Source of the DNA: Rhodohalobacter barkolensis
GTDB lineage: Bacteria > Bacteroidota > Rhodothermia > Balneolales > Balneolaceae
Assembly (NCBI RefSeq): GCF_002834295.1
Contig: NZ_PISP01000002.1
Location: 62,001 to 126,000 of the forward strand
Direction of reading: 5' to 3'
Length of the DNA stretch: 64,000 nt
A program made the position numbers and the translations under genes. Shown piece after piece: positions 17,114 to 26,040 of the stretch. The notes under the pieces are model-generated. The model worked only from the letters and a program-made list of their open reading frames with translations. It made no database searches and had not been told where the DNA came from. Position 1 is the first letter of the stretch. Each line of letters starts with the position of its first letter.

Positions 17114-17617
17114 TCAGTTGGTATTATTGTAAACCCGAATATAGCTCAGATTTACGTCATTCATCATGGATTCATTCGATACAGTAACGGAAATTCTTTT
17201 ATAAATCGTAGCAGATGTTGGTGCGTTAGATGTCAAATCGGCGGGATCCATATACTCAATGATTGAAGTGACTTCAAACTCTCCCAGATCAGTATTCAGT
17301 GTTTCGGAGTATTCGTTTAACTCTTCAAAGGAATCAATAGTCTGGCGATTCGTAGCTGTTGTTGTGGAGATAGGATTGCCATTCACAAAATCATCGGGAA
17401 CATCGTCAGGAACGGTATTACCGGCAGTTGCCTGATCAAAAGGTACTGTTTTTGAAAATTCGATCAGATCCTGCGCAATGGAAACAGCACGGACTTCAAC
17501 TTCAGAGCTGACTCTAACGGTATCGTTGTTCAGCATGAAGCGATTTGCTGTAGTCAGCACTAAAGCAAAAATGATCATGGCTCCCATGACCTGTATGACT
17601 TCAGTATATCCCATCAT
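17114..17617 (-). CDS. Pilin-like protein (PilV-like position)
   Basis: A 167-residue first gene of the set. N-terminus MMGYTEVIQVMGAMIIFALV: a glycine followed by a hydrophobic helix, with a glutamate at +3 instead of the +5 glutamate of true type IV prepilins. The rest is polar (ISTTTATNRQTIDSFEELNE) and ends in a beta strand region with VSNESMMNDVNLSYIRVY. This resembles PilV/GspI-type minor pilins in size and layout. The promoter should lie in 17618-17740. The gene set is isolated from any recognisable pilus machinery in the window. Confidence 0.65.
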   Translation of the reverse strand: MMGYTEVIQVMGAMIIFALVLTTANRFMLNNDTVRVSSEVEVRAVSIAQDLIEFSKTVPFDQATAGNTVPDDVPDDFVNGNPISTTTATNRQTIDSFEELNEYSETLNTDLGEFEVTSIIEYMDPADLTSNAPTSATIYKRISVTVSNESMMNDVNLSYIRVYNNTN

Positions 17618-17741
17618 AACGTTAGGAATTAAATTAAATGTTTTGGGTCAGCTATTACTTAAGCTGACGTACCATCTATAGTATAAAGAGAAAATGGGGA
17701 CGATTTTGTTACAGTTTTCTTAATTGAGGGGCTCTGCGATT

Positions 17742-17774
17742 AAAAAACCCCAATACGGCGGGACCATATTGGGG
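17742..17774 (-). terminator. Rho-independent terminator after mdh
   Basis: On the minus strand CCCCAATA pairs with TATTGGGG around an 11-base loop and is followed by TTTTTTA. It lies about 50 bases after the mdh stop codon. Confidence 0.85.
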
Positions 17775-17823
17775 CTTAAAATGCAAGTAGTGAAGACTAA
17801 GCCTTCTTTTATTTGCGGTTTGT

Positions 17824-18780
17824 TTATTTGTCCATCAGCTTTTTGAAGTCTTCCAACGTGGAGCGGACTGCTTTTTCTGATGCTCTTAAAAGGTCGGTTT
17901 CTGATTCGTCTAAATCAACCTCAATTATTTCCTTAATTCCACCGTGTCCCAGTTTTACCGGTACTCCGAGGAAAATATCTTTAATGTCGTACTCGCCTTC
18001 AAGTAGCACGGCACATGGGAATATACGATTCTGATCGAGCATTATTGCCTCAACCATCTGTGCAGCGGCTGCGCCGGGTGCATACCATGCGGATGTTCCC
18101 ATCAGGCCAACAATTTCGCCGCCACCTTTCTTGGTTCTCTCAACAATGGCGTCCAGTTTGTCTTTGTCGATCAATTGAGTGACCGGAATACCGGAAACGG
18201 TTGTGTAACGCGGAAGTGGAACCATTGTGTCGCCGTGTCCACCCATTAGCAGAGATTGGATATCTTTTGGTGACACATCCAGTTCTTGTGCTAAAAAGGA
18301 TCTGAATCGGGCAGTATCCAGAATACCGGCCATTCCCATTACTTTGCTTTTGTCCAGACCGCTGGCAGTGTGTGCTACATAGGTCATCACATCAAGCGGG
18401 TTAGAAACAATGATAATAATTGTATCCGGTGAATATTTTACCAGCTCTTCGGTAACACCCTTTACAATTTTACTGTTAATTTCGAGCAGGTCGTCACGGC
18501 TCATTCCGGGTTTTCTGGGCACACCGGCTGTAATCACACAAACATCAGATCCTTTGGTGTCTTCGTAATCGACGGTTCCGGTCAGTCGTGTGTCAAATCC
18601 TGAGATGGGTGATGCTTCCCATTGGTCGAGTGCGCGTCCTTTTGAAGGGTAAAAAGTGTTATCCCCATCTTTTTTTTCAATGTCAACCATTACAACTTCT
18701 TTCGCGAAATCCCGTTCAGCAATACTTAGTGCTACGGTTGAGCCAACATTACCACCGGCTCCTACAACTGTTACTTTCAT
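17824..18780 (-). CDS. mdh: Malate dehydrogenase (LDH-like type)
   Basis: NAD-dependent oxidation of malate to oxaloacetate in the TCA cycle. The Rossmann nucleotide site GAGGNVGST is at residues 7-15, and an aspartate after the second strand (VMVDIEKK) indicates NAD preference. The mobile loop has arginines (AGVPRKPGMSRDDLL), which marks malate and not lactate specificity. The catalytic histidine lies in LMGGHGDTMVPLPRY. 318 residues is normal. It is a single gene with its own terminator downstream. Confidence 0.96.
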   Translation of the reverse strand: MKVTVVGAGGNVGSTVALSIAERDFAKEVVMVDIEKKDGDNTFYPSKGRALDQWEASPISGFDTRLTGTVDYEDTKGSDVCVITAGVPRKPGMSRDDLLEINSKIVKGVTEELVKYSPDTIIIIVSNPLDVMTYVAHTASGLDKSKVMGMAGILDTARFRSFLAQELDVSPKDIQSLLMGGHGDTMVPLPRYTTVSGIPVTQLIDKDKLDAIVERTKKGGGEIVGLMGTSAWYAPGAAAAQMVEAIMLDQNRIFPCAVLLEGEYDIKDIFLGVPVKLGHGGIKEIIEVDLDESETDLLRASEKAVRSTLEDFKKLMDK

Positions 18781-18913
18781 GATTTTTCTATTTTTTAAGT
18801 TTTAAATATAGTATTTCGAAAGACTCTTTAGCATTTCAAGTAGTTCTCCTTGAAAAATGCCCTTCTTTAAAATAAAGGAAAAATGAGTAGAATTGAAGTA
18901 ATTTTGGAGAGTT

Positions 18914-19783
18914 TTATCCTTTTCTCCGGTCGAGCCCCCACATGAGCTTATTGCGAAGTGTTTCGAAGTAGTTTTGCTCGGGAAGCTGAATCAGCTTTAT
19001 GGAGAATTCACTTCGCTTGATGTGCACTTCAAACTCAGACTCACTTGGCTGAGTAATGCCATCGTATGCAAATAGTGTGTGATTCCCGCTTTCAGCACTT
19101 TTTATCGTCAGCGTGTTGTGATCGGGCAATACCAGTGGCCGGGTGGTGAGCGTGTGCGGATTGATGGGAGTTAGCAGCATCACCGGAGTGGACGGTAATA
19201 CAATTGGCCCGCCAGCCGACAAATTATAAGCTGTTGAACCGGTTGGTGTGGAAACCAGTAATCCATCAGACCAATAGTTGTTGATGAACTCCCCGTCATA
19301 ATCTGCGCGAAGCGTGATCATGGATGAGGTCTCTTTTTTGGTGAAGAGAAACTCGTTCAGTGCGTAGTATGTGTTACCGGCAGATGAGTCGGCTCGGAGC
19401 AAGTGCCGTTTGTCAATTTTGAAATTATGGTTGACGATCTGTTCCAGGGAATGATGAATAAAATCAGGTTGTACATTGGCCATAAAGCCCAACTTTCCTG
19501 AGTTGATCCCCAGCACAGGAATGTCATTTTCCTTTATCAGATGAGCAGTGTGTAACAGCGTTCCGTCTCCACCGATCGCGATCACGATTTCTGAATTTTC
19601 AACAGCTTCTTTTTCAGAGTCTACAATTTTAATATTGTTATGTTCACTCACTTTTGGAAAGTGAGATTTTAAAGAAGCTGTTATATAAAGTGTCTGTTTA
19701 TTGGCTGAGCACCAATTTAAAACCTGCTCAAGCGGTTCCTGAACGGAATATTTTTCCGGATTTGCTAAAATGCAAAATTTCAT
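18914..19783 (-). CDS. nadK: NAD kinase
   Basis: Phosphorylates NAD to NADP using ATP or polyphosphate. The family motif GGDGTLLHTAH is present, followed by LGINSGKLGFMANVQP and the second conserved block SDGLLVSTPTGSTAYNLSAG. 289 residues is typical. The ATG overlaps the stop codon of the preceding solute-binding lipoprotein gene by four bases (ATGA), so the two are translationally coupled. It is the last gene of a ddl / lipoprotein / nadK operon; I see no metabolic reason for this grouping. Confidence 0.95.
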   Translation of the reverse strand: MKFCILANPEKYSVQEPLEQVLNWCSANKQTLYITASLKSHFPKVSEHNNIKIVDSEKEAVENSEIVIAIGGDGTLLHTAHLIKENDIPVLGINSGKLGFMANVQPDFIHHSLEQIVNHNFKIDKRHLLRADSSAGNTYYALNEFLFTKKETSSMITLRADYDGEFINNYWSDGLLVSTPTGSTAYNLSAGGPIVLPSTPVMLLTPINPHTLTTRPLVLPDHNTLTIKSAESGNHTLFAYDGITQPSESEFEVHIKRSEFSIKLIQLPEQNYFETLRNKLMWGLDRRKG

Positions 19784-21276
19784 GAGGCGTCCCTTTCAGC
19801 CTGATCAATTTCAAGTCCTCGTAAAGGCAACTGCCATGGAACAGCCGTCGGCTCAATGCCGTCAATGTAGCTGTGATAAATACCGATAATGACCGATTCT
19901 GCAGTGAGCCATTGGCCTTGATCATTGTCGGTGTTGAAGTATGGATAGTGAAACGAATCTACGGAACGACTAAAAAGTACAGACTCAGCAGTTGGGATTC
20001 GTATGTCAAGAAACGAAAGTGATACATCCGGCCTAAAGACAGAGTTATTGATATCTGTAAAGAGCATTGTGGCGAATGGATTTTCCGTAAAGGTAACGTA
20101 AAGTTCGGATGGTACAGATTCGGGCTCATATTCTGTTGGAATTTCCGGCTCTTCGAAAGAGATTTCTCCCGGTGATGTTAGTTGATCTTGCTCCAACTGC
20201 GCCAACCGGTATTTGACATAGTCAAGATCACGCTCACTGCTTTCATTTAGATAGATCATGGTAAAACGGGTTGCAGAATTTTGAACCAGCTCAAATTGAT
20301 CCTGATAAGATGAAACAAGATTTTGGCTACTGTCGGTTACCTGTGTTTTAATCTGCGGACCCAGTTCCGGTACCCAATCGATGTTTTTCCGTGCAAACTG
20401 CTGAAAAGCATCGGATTCGCTGGACTGGTAAATAAAATCGATGCGATTTACCGGGTAGTCTACTTGCCTGTCGGTAAATCTTGGGGAAGGATTACGGGTG
20501 AGCACAATCTCATTTTCATTTTGTGAATTAAGAATATAAGCACCGGTTCCCACAGGACTTGTACGTAAATCATCATCCCTATTCTGCAAAGCTTCACTTG
20601 GATAAATGGAAAGATATGGAGAGCCCAATTTCTTGAGAAAATCCTCATCCGGGTTTTTTAAGGTGAATCGAATCGTTTCAGCATCGATAACTTCAATTCC
20701 GGATATCCCATCGAGTACCCGTTTGGAGGAATCAAAAACTGTTCGCTGCTCAGTAAAATAGTTGTCGTAGCCTACAATATTCATCAAAAGCTGAGAAGCT
20801 GTGGGAGGAACATCAACTTTGGCGGTACGCTCGAATACCCACCGGACATCCTCTGCGTGAATTCTCCGGCCAACACCTGCCCCGAAAACAGTACTGTCGT
20901 GAAAGTAAAGATCCCGGTTTAATTTAAACTCGTACTGTGTGCCATCATCAGAAACTGTGTAGTCATTAATGAGTGCAGGTTCGGGGTTGCCGTCACTGTC
21001 CAATTTAAAGAGGCCATCATATATCAGGGAAACTACTCGCAGTGTGCTGAGATTCTCTGCGTAGAGCGGATCAAAATTCGTGACTGGTTCAAGGATGCCA
21101 ACCCGCAATTGCGTAAAGTCATCACCATTCGGCTGATCGGTGCTTTCGGAAGATTCGCCTGAGGCAGATTCCGGATTTTGTTCTACTACCGTAATGGTAT
21201 CTGATGAGCCACATCCATAAAATAGAATGATTAAAGGGATCAGGAGGAGAAGTGAGTTGGTAATCGGTTTTTTCAT
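19780..21276 (-). CDS. ABC-type peptide/nickel substrate-binding lipoprotein (SBP family 5)
   Basis: Extracellular solute-binding protein of the DppA/OppA family. It has a lipoprotein signal (LIILFYGC, cysteine 22), then a Ser/Glu-rich linker and the family start LRVGILEPVTNFDPLYAENL. The signature region appears as YEFKLNRDLYFHDSTVFG followed by HAEDVRWVFERT. 498 residues is somewhat short for the family. No permease or ATPase gene is adjacent, so it either works with a distant transporter or has another role, as some family 5 lipoproteins do. It lies 2 bases after ddl and overlaps nadK. Confidence 0.85.
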   Translation of the reverse strand: MKKPITNSLLLLIPLIILFYGCGSSDTITVVEQNPESASGESSESTDQPNGDDFTQLRVGILEPVTNFDPLYAENLSTLRVVSLIYDGLFKLDSDGNPEPALINDYTVSDDGTQYEFKLNRDLYFHDSTVFGAGVGRRIHAEDVRWVFERTAKVDVPPTASQLLMNIVGYDNYFTEQRTVFDSSKRVLDGISGIEVIDAETIRFTLKNPDEDFLKKLGSPYLSIYPSEALQNRDDDLRTSPVGTGAYILNSQNENEIVLTRNPSPRFTDRQVDYPVNRIDFIYQSSESDAFQQFARKNIDWVPELGPQIKTQVTDSSQNLVSSYQDQFELVQNSATRFTMIYLNESSERDLDYVKYRLAQLEQDQLTSPGEISFEEPEIPTEYEPESVPSELYVTFTENPFATMLFTDINNSVFRPDVSLSFLDIRIPTAESVLFSRSVDSFHYPYFNTDNDQGQWLTAESVIIGIYHSYIDGIEPTAVPWQLPLRGLEIDQAERDAS

Positions 21277-21278
21277 AT

Positions 21279-22460
21279 CTATTTATTTCCTTTTAGACCT
21301 TTGATCCCCTTAACAGCTTTTTGGCTTAGTAAGTTTGTTTCGTAAGTGAGAATTCGGCCATTTTTCTTTTGATGAGTTGATACGGCAATATCAATCAATT
21401 CCAAAAGCAGTTTATCGAATGATATACCGGACTCTTTCCAAAGGTAGAACGAGAAAGATCCGGGAATGGTGTTGATTTCATTGAAAAAGTAGGTTTCGGT
21501 TCCGGATTCGACCAAAAAGTCTAATCTGGCCAATCCGCTGCAGTTAAATAACTTAAAAACTTCTGCAGAGGTTTCCTGAATGGACGTTGTCAAAGATTCT
21601 GAAATATCTGCGGGAATCACGCGATCTGCAGATGCCATTCCTTTGGAAGCATCATCACGCATGTATTTATCCTTGAACGAAAGTAGCTCTTCAGTTCCCA
21701 TGGGGCGCTCACAAACACTAGCCTTTGGTGACTGAGGTGTTCCCACTACCGAACAGTTAATTTCAGTTAAGGGAGAAATCGCCTTTTCAACCAAAATATG
21801 ATCATCATATCGAAATGCGGTCTCAACAGCTTCGATTAAAGCATCTCTGTCTTTAACGACCTCAACACCGATACTGCTTCCCAGATGGACCGGTTTGATA
21901 ATGACGGGATAGGAAAGTTTTTCAATCTTATCCAGAATTCCGGCTTGATCGTCAACCCACTCGTTTTCGAAGAAATCAATGCCATCCACTACAGGAATTC
22001 CGGCCGATCGACAAAGCGCTTTAGCTGTAACTTTATCCATACCAACCGAAGATCCCATAACCCCACTGCCGGTATAGGGGATGTTATATGTTTCGCATAC
22101 ACCTTGAAATGATCCGTTCTCACCCGCAGAACCGTGAAAAGCGGTCAATACAGCATAAATAACGGTATGCTCATTTTTTGAGAATATCCCGCTTTTTTTC
22201 TTTTCTAAAACAGCTTGCCCCAATTCATTATGGGTAATGTGACAGGGAGTTGCATTGTCGGTAATCTTTCCAAGGTCTTCATAATGCTTCAGGTCTAAAA
22301 GATAATCTCCGGTAAACCACATTCCGTTTTTTGCAATGTAGAGCGGTATAATTTGATAGGGAGTATTTTCAAGAGCTGAAATGGCCTGCATCGCAGTTAA
22401 AACAGATACTTCATGCTCCGGAGATGCACCGCCAAATGCTACAACTAAGTTTTTTTCCAT
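21279..22460 (-). CDS. ddl: D-alanine--D-alanine ligase
   Basis: ATP-grasp enzyme making the D-Ala-D-Ala dipeptide for peptidoglycan. The start at 22460 (MEKNLVVAFGGASPEHEVSV) matches the family; an ATG at 22493 would add 11 residues. Motifs seen: GGASPEHEVS, GENGSFQGVCETYNIPYTGS, KPVHLGSSIGV, and the metal-binding FNEINTIPGSF. About 393 residues after start correction, longer than the 300-360 of most Ddl because of extra C-terminal residues (VSTHQKKNGRILTYETNLLS). First gene of the ddl / lipoprotein / nadK set. With the PBP4-type enzyme it represents cell-wall metabolism in this window. Confidence 0.95.
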   Translation of the reverse strand: MEKNLVVAFGGASPEHEVSVLTAMQAISALENTPYQIIPLYIAKNGMWFTGDYLLDLKHYEDLGKITDNATPCHITHNELGQAVLEKKKSGIFSKNEHTVIYAVLTAFHGSAGENGSFQGVCETYNIPYTGSGVMGSSVGMDKVTAKALCRSAGIPVVDGIDFFENEWVDDQAGILDKIEKLSYPVIIKPVHLGSSIGVEVVKDRDALIEAVETAFRYDDHILVEKAISPLTEINCSVVGTPQSPKASVCERPMGTEELLSFKDKYMRDDASKGMASADRVIPADISESLTTSIQETSAEVFKLFNCSGLARLDFLVESGTETYFFNEINTIPGSFSFYLWKESGISFDKLLLELIDIAVSTHQKKNGRILTYETNLLSQKAVKGIKGLKGNK

Positions 22461-22632
22461 AATTATTTTTACTGAATTTGATTGATGATACAAAGTTCAC
22501 TTTTTAATTAACAGCGTCTTATCTGCTTATATTGATTTTATTTGCATATCAAACGGTTCTGTCCCGAGTTGGTGCTAAAATTCTTATATTCGGCTGTTCG
22601 TTAGTTCTTGAATTCAACTCATAATTGTATAG

Positions 22633-23010
22633 ATGTCTAAACATAAAATCCTTGTTATTGAAGATGAGGAGATGACGGCACGGCTGATTACCTACAGGCT
22701 CAAATCTTTAGGTCACGAAGTTCAACACGAAAAAGACGGTGTGAAGGGATTTCAAACAATTAAGGAATTCAGACCGGATTTAGTGGTTTTGGATATCATG
22801 TTACCGGGGCTTTCCGGATTTGAGATTTTACAAAAACTCCAGGATGATGAAAGTTTTGATTCAGACAGTATAAAAGTGTTGATGCTTTCCAGTAAAAAAA
22901 GAGCAGAAGACGTTTCTCGCGGGTTTAACCTTGGAGCGATGGAGTATGTTCCTAAACCGTTCAAAATGGATGAGTTTTTGCTGCGTTTGAACAGGGTTTT
23001 AAATCAATAG
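22633..23010 (+). CDS. Single-domain response regulator (CheY-like)
   Basis: A 125-residue receiver domain with no output domain. The acidic pocket (E10-D11-E12), the phosphoacceptor aspartate (D54 in LVVLDIMLPGLSG), the serine of LMLSSKKRAED and the lysine of VPKPF are all present, so it should be phosphorylatable. No histidine kinase is adjacent. It is followed 3 bases later by a membrane HEAT-repeat protein and then a glycosyltransferase, suggesting it controls those proteins by direct contact. Confidence 0.93.
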   Translation: MSKHKILVIEDEEMTARLITYRLKSLGHEVQHEKDGVKGFQTIKEFRPDLVVLDIMLPGLSGFEILQKLQDDESFDSDSIKVLMLSSKKRAEDVSRGFNLGAMEYVPKPFKMDEFLLRLNRVLNQ

Positions 23011-23013
23011 CAT

Positions 23014-24132
23014 TTGCTGATCGATTTTCTAAATACACATGCCGAGCGAATCGTGCTCTTAGTTGTCATCGTGTTGGCAATTTTTAGTTTAATGGTATTT
23101 ATCGGGGCCATTTACAGCCGGTGGAGGCTGAATTTGAGGGAAAAAAGAGAGAAACAGATTCGGGATAAGTTGTCTAACCTTGTAATCCGATATGTGTCCG
23201 GCGATTTAAAATTTGAAGAGTTGAAGTCAAAGCTTTCTACGGAAACGGACTACAGTATCTTAATGCAGCTTACAAATGAACTGGATAAAGCGCTGGAAGG
23301 TGAAGAGGAGAAACGTCTTAAAAGGTTGCTGAATTTACCTCCAATCCGAAGTTTTTTTGTGGATCGGTTCGAAACTAATGACCCACTTGAGCAAGCAAAA
23401 GCCTGTCTTTATTTTTCCAGACAGAGTAAGATCAAAAAAAGCATCCTGCCTAAGTTACTGGCTCACACATCGAGTAAGTATCCGATGCTGGCGTATTCAG
23501 CCTGTATGGCAGTTGTTATTCACGGATCTGCAGATCAAATTGAGAAGGCTATACATAATTTGTTGATTAATGAGGGGATCTCTGACCAAGCTTTGAATGA
23601 CATCTTCAAAGAGTTTCAGGCCCAGTCGAGTGAAGACAGTAAAGTAGAATCTCAGCTATTGATGGATTTTATTGATGATAAAAGTTACAGCGATAAACGG
23701 ACGTCATTATTGATTCGAACCTTGGGGGAGCTCCACTTTTATGAAAGTGCCGGGCTTTTGCTGAAAGAATTTTTAAATCTTGATGAAAGTCATTACTCCC
23801 CGGAAATTGCTTGTGCATTGATTGACGTGCTGTCAGGATTTGGGATGGATGAAATTCTTGAAGATCTGCATACGGTCTATTCTGTTTCAGAAAACCGGGA
23901 AGTACGGGAGTCAGCGGCCAGGGCTTTGGGAGCTTTTACTGATCCTGTCAGCAAACCGATTTTAAAATGGATGATGCTCGATCCTGATTTTTATGTGCGG
24001 TTTTATGCGGCTAAGTCGCTTTCCAACTATCCGGATATTCAGTTGGGTGAATTGAATCTGCCCGGTTCGGACAGTGAGGACTACCGAGAACTTCTGGGAG
24101 AGATTGAATCTTCAAAAGAGCTGGGGTATTGA
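23014..24132 (+). CDS. Membrane-anchored HEAT-repeat protein
   Basis: A 372-residue protein. One N-terminal membrane helix (about residues 13-35, RIVLLVVIVLAIFSLMVFIG) is followed by a basic stretch (RWRLNLREKREKQIRDKL), then paired helices typical of HEAT/armadillo repeats; the clearest are near residues 285-345 (ENREVRESAARALGAFTD and LDPDFYVRFYAAKSLSNYPD). No catalytic motif is seen. The apparent start is a TTG at 23014, three bases after the response regulator stop, and the 3' end overlaps the glycosyltransferase start, so translation of the three genes is coupled. A scaffold joining the regulator to the glycosyltransferase is a reasonable guess. Confidence 0.8.
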   Translation: MLIDFLNTHAERIVLLVVIVLAIFSLMVFIGAIYSRWRLNLREKREKQIRDKLSNLVIRYVSGDLKFEELKSKLSTETDYSILMQLTNELDKALEGEEEKRLKRLLNLPPIRSFFVDRFETNDPLEQAKACLYFSRQSKIKKSILPKLLAHTSSKYPMLAYSACMAVVIHGSADQIEKAIHNLLINEGISDQALNDIFKEFQAQSSEDSKVESQLLMDFIDDKSYSDKRTSLLIRTLGELHFYESAGLLLKEFLNLDESHYSPEIACALIDVLSGFGMDEILEDLHTVYSVSENREVRESAARALGAFTDPVSKPILKWMMLDPDFYVRFYAAKSLSNYPDIQLGELNLPGSDSEDYRELLGEIESSKELGY

Positions 24133-25538
24133 TGGAAATATTAGCTTCAGTACTGGTAGCGATTAATGTTCTGATTTTCTTCTACTTCATCTTTGTGAAT
24201 TTCTCGTATATCACTCTCATTATATTTTCCTACATCCAGACGAAACGATCAAAAAAAGAGAGTTCAATATTTCAACTCAGTGGACTTTTCGACACCCGCC
24301 TTTATAAATCGATTAGTATTCTGGCCCCGGCCTATAACGAAGAGGCGTCGATAATTGAATCGACAGAGGCACTGCTGCACCTGGAATTTGCAGACTATGA
24401 GATTATCGTTGTGAATGATGGGAGTAAAGACAGTACGTTGGAGAAGCTGATCAAACATTTTAAGCTGAAAAAGATTGACCGGTATGTGCCGAAATCGATT
24501 GAGACAGAGCCAATAAAGGCAATATATGGGAGTCATCGTTATCCGAATTTGTTTGTTGTAGACAAGGAAAACGGACGGAAAGCAGACGCGTTGAATGCCG
24601 GTATCAATGTTTCACGAAAAGATCTGATCTGTGCGGTGGATTCTGATACTCTTCTTGAACCGACGGTACTTCAGCAGATGTTGATGGCATTTGTAGCCGA
24701 TCCCAAAACGGTAGCAGTGGGCGGAGTGGTTCGTGTAGCCAACGGTTGCAAATTTGAGATGGGGGAAGTTTCTGAGGTAAAAGTCCCGAAAACGTTTATT
24801 GGACGCATTCAGGCCGTGGAGTATCTCCGGGCATTTCTATTTGGCCGCACCGGCTGGGACTACTTTGACAGCCTGTTGATTATCTCCGGAGCATTTGGTG
24901 TTTTTGATCGGGAATCTGTGATTAAAGTGGGCGGATACCTGCATGATACGGTTGGTGAGGATATGGAGCTGGTGGTTCGGCTACACCGCTACTACCGGGA
25001 TCGGAATGAAAAATATCGGGTACGTTTTCTGCCTGAACCGGTCTGCTGGACAGAGGTTCCGGAGACCTGGACGGTTTTGGGAAGGCAGAGAAACCGTTGG
25101 CAGCGTGGATTAGCGGATACGTTATGGAGACATAAAAAAATGCTGTTCAATCCTAAATATGGCAGGCTTGGATTCTTAGCGATGCCATTTTTTCTGTTTG
25201 TGGAGCTGCTATCCCCAATTATTGAGCTTGGGGGATTTATCATTTTATTTATTTCGCTTTGGCTGGGTGTGATCAACGTGCAGTTTGCTCTTCTTTTCTT
25301 AGCCGCTGCAATACTGCTGGGTATGATACTGTCTGTGCTGTCCGTTCTGATGGAGGAACTGACGTTTCGCAGATATGATCGAATGAGGGATGTGGCGATT
25401 TTAATTCTGTATGCCTTTTTCGAAAATATAGGCTATCGACAAATCCATGCCTGGTGGAGATTAAAGGGGCTGATTGACTTCTTTAAAGGGAACAAAAGCT
25501 GGGGAGAGATGACGCGGAGTGGTACGTTTAGTCGCTGA
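24129..25538 (+). CDS. Family 2 processive glycosyltransferase (PgaC/BcsA-like)
   Basis: Inner-membrane glycosyltransferase of the cellulose/poly-GlcNAc/hyaluronan synthase type. One or two N-terminal membrane helices (residues 5-35) precede the GT-A domain: PAYNEEASI, VVNDGSKDST, a DSD metal site (CAVDSDTLLEP), the GED catalytic base region (TVGEDMELVVRL) and the QxxRW processivity motif (GRQRNRWQRG). Three or four C-terminal membrane helices follow (about 360-440). 469 residues. The first codons overlap the HEAT protein stop. The deacetylase and outer-membrane export genes of the pga locus are absent here, so the polymer is unknown. Probable regulation by the upstream response regulator is an inference. 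Confidence 0.88.
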   Translation: MMEILASVLVAINVLIFFYFIFVNFSYITLIIFSYIQTKRSKKESSIFQLSGLFDTRLYKSISILAPAYNEEASIIESTEALLHLEFADYEIIVVNDGSKDSTLEKLIKHFKLKKIDRYVPKSIETEPIKAIYGSHRYPNLFVVDKENGRKADALNAGINVSRKDLICAVDSDTLLEPTVLQQMLMAFVADPKTVAVGGVVRVANGCKFEMGEVSEVKVPKTFIGRIQAVEYLRAFLFGRTGWDYFDSLLIISGAFGVFDRESVIKVGGYLHDTVGEDMELVVRLHRYYRDRNEKYRVRFLPEPVCWTEVPETWTVLGRQRNRWQRGLADTLWRHKKMLFNPKYGRLGFLAMPFFLFVELLSPIIELGGFIILFISLWLGVINVQFALLFLAAAILLGMILSVLSVLMEELTFRRYDRMRDVAILILYAFFENIGYRQIHAWWRLKGLIDFFKGNKSWGEMTRSGTFSR

Positions 25539-25542
25539 TAGT

Positions 25543-25577
25543 GACGCGGATTGACCGGATTTTTGGATTTCACAGAT
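25543..25577 (+). repeat. Phased GGATT element after a stop codon (copy 2), left inverted repeat of the GxxExxY unit
   Basis: It begins four bases after the TGA stop of the glycosyltransferase (sequence after the stop: TAGTGACGCGGATTGACCGG) and continues with GGATT words. Inverted relative to the copy at 26041-26080: about 30 of 35 positions match, with GTGAAATCCAAAAATCCG identical. Confidence 0.8.
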
Positions 25578-25582
25578 GAATT

Positions 25583-25966
25583 TTACTCAAATTTTGAATT
25601 AATAAACCTTTTAAACTTTAAGCTTTCTTCACCAAAGTTTACAAGAAGGCCAATTTGTAATTGGTATGCCTTTAGATAGTTCAATATTTGAGCATAATGG
25701 ACTGATGTAATTTCAGATACAGCTTTCAATTCAAGAAGAATTTTATCTTCAACTAAAAAATCAACTCTTCTTGAGCCGACATTTTGTCCTTGGTAATATA
25801 ATGCCATGGATATTTCACGGTCGTATTCAAGATTTGAATGACTGAACTCAATTGCCAGTGATCTCTGATATATGACCTCGGGAAACCCATTTCCAAGTTC
25901 TGAATGAACTCTCATACAAGCCCCTATGATCCTGCCTGTTAACTCTTTGTGTTTTAAATGGTCCAT
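25583..25966 (-). CDS. GxxExxY protein (PD-(D/E)XK nuclease-like fold)
   Basis: A 127-residue member of the GxxExxY family, small proteins of unknown role with a restriction-nuclease-like fold. The naming motif is present as GFPEVIY (residues 27-33). The nuclease-like core is D69 and ELK (79-81) in RRVDFLVEDKILLELKAV, so catalytic residues appear retained. The gene sits between inverted copies of a 35-bp phased GGATT element, whose left copy ends 5 bases from the stop codon. This is the kind of setting expected for a mobile cassette. It is flanked by the unrelated glycosyltransferase and carB. Confidence 0.92.
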   Translation of the reverse strand: MDHLKHKELTGRIIGACMRVHSELGNGFPEVIYQRSLAIEFSHSNLEYDREISMALYYQGQNVGSRRVDFLVEDKILLELKAVSEITSVHYAQILNYLKAYQLQIGLLVNFGEESLKFKRFINSKFE

Positions 25967-26040
25967 TATATCGCTGTATTTGATAAATGGAACCCAATAT
26001 TTAAAACCCTTACAGTTTTTGATTTAGAATACAGAAAGAA

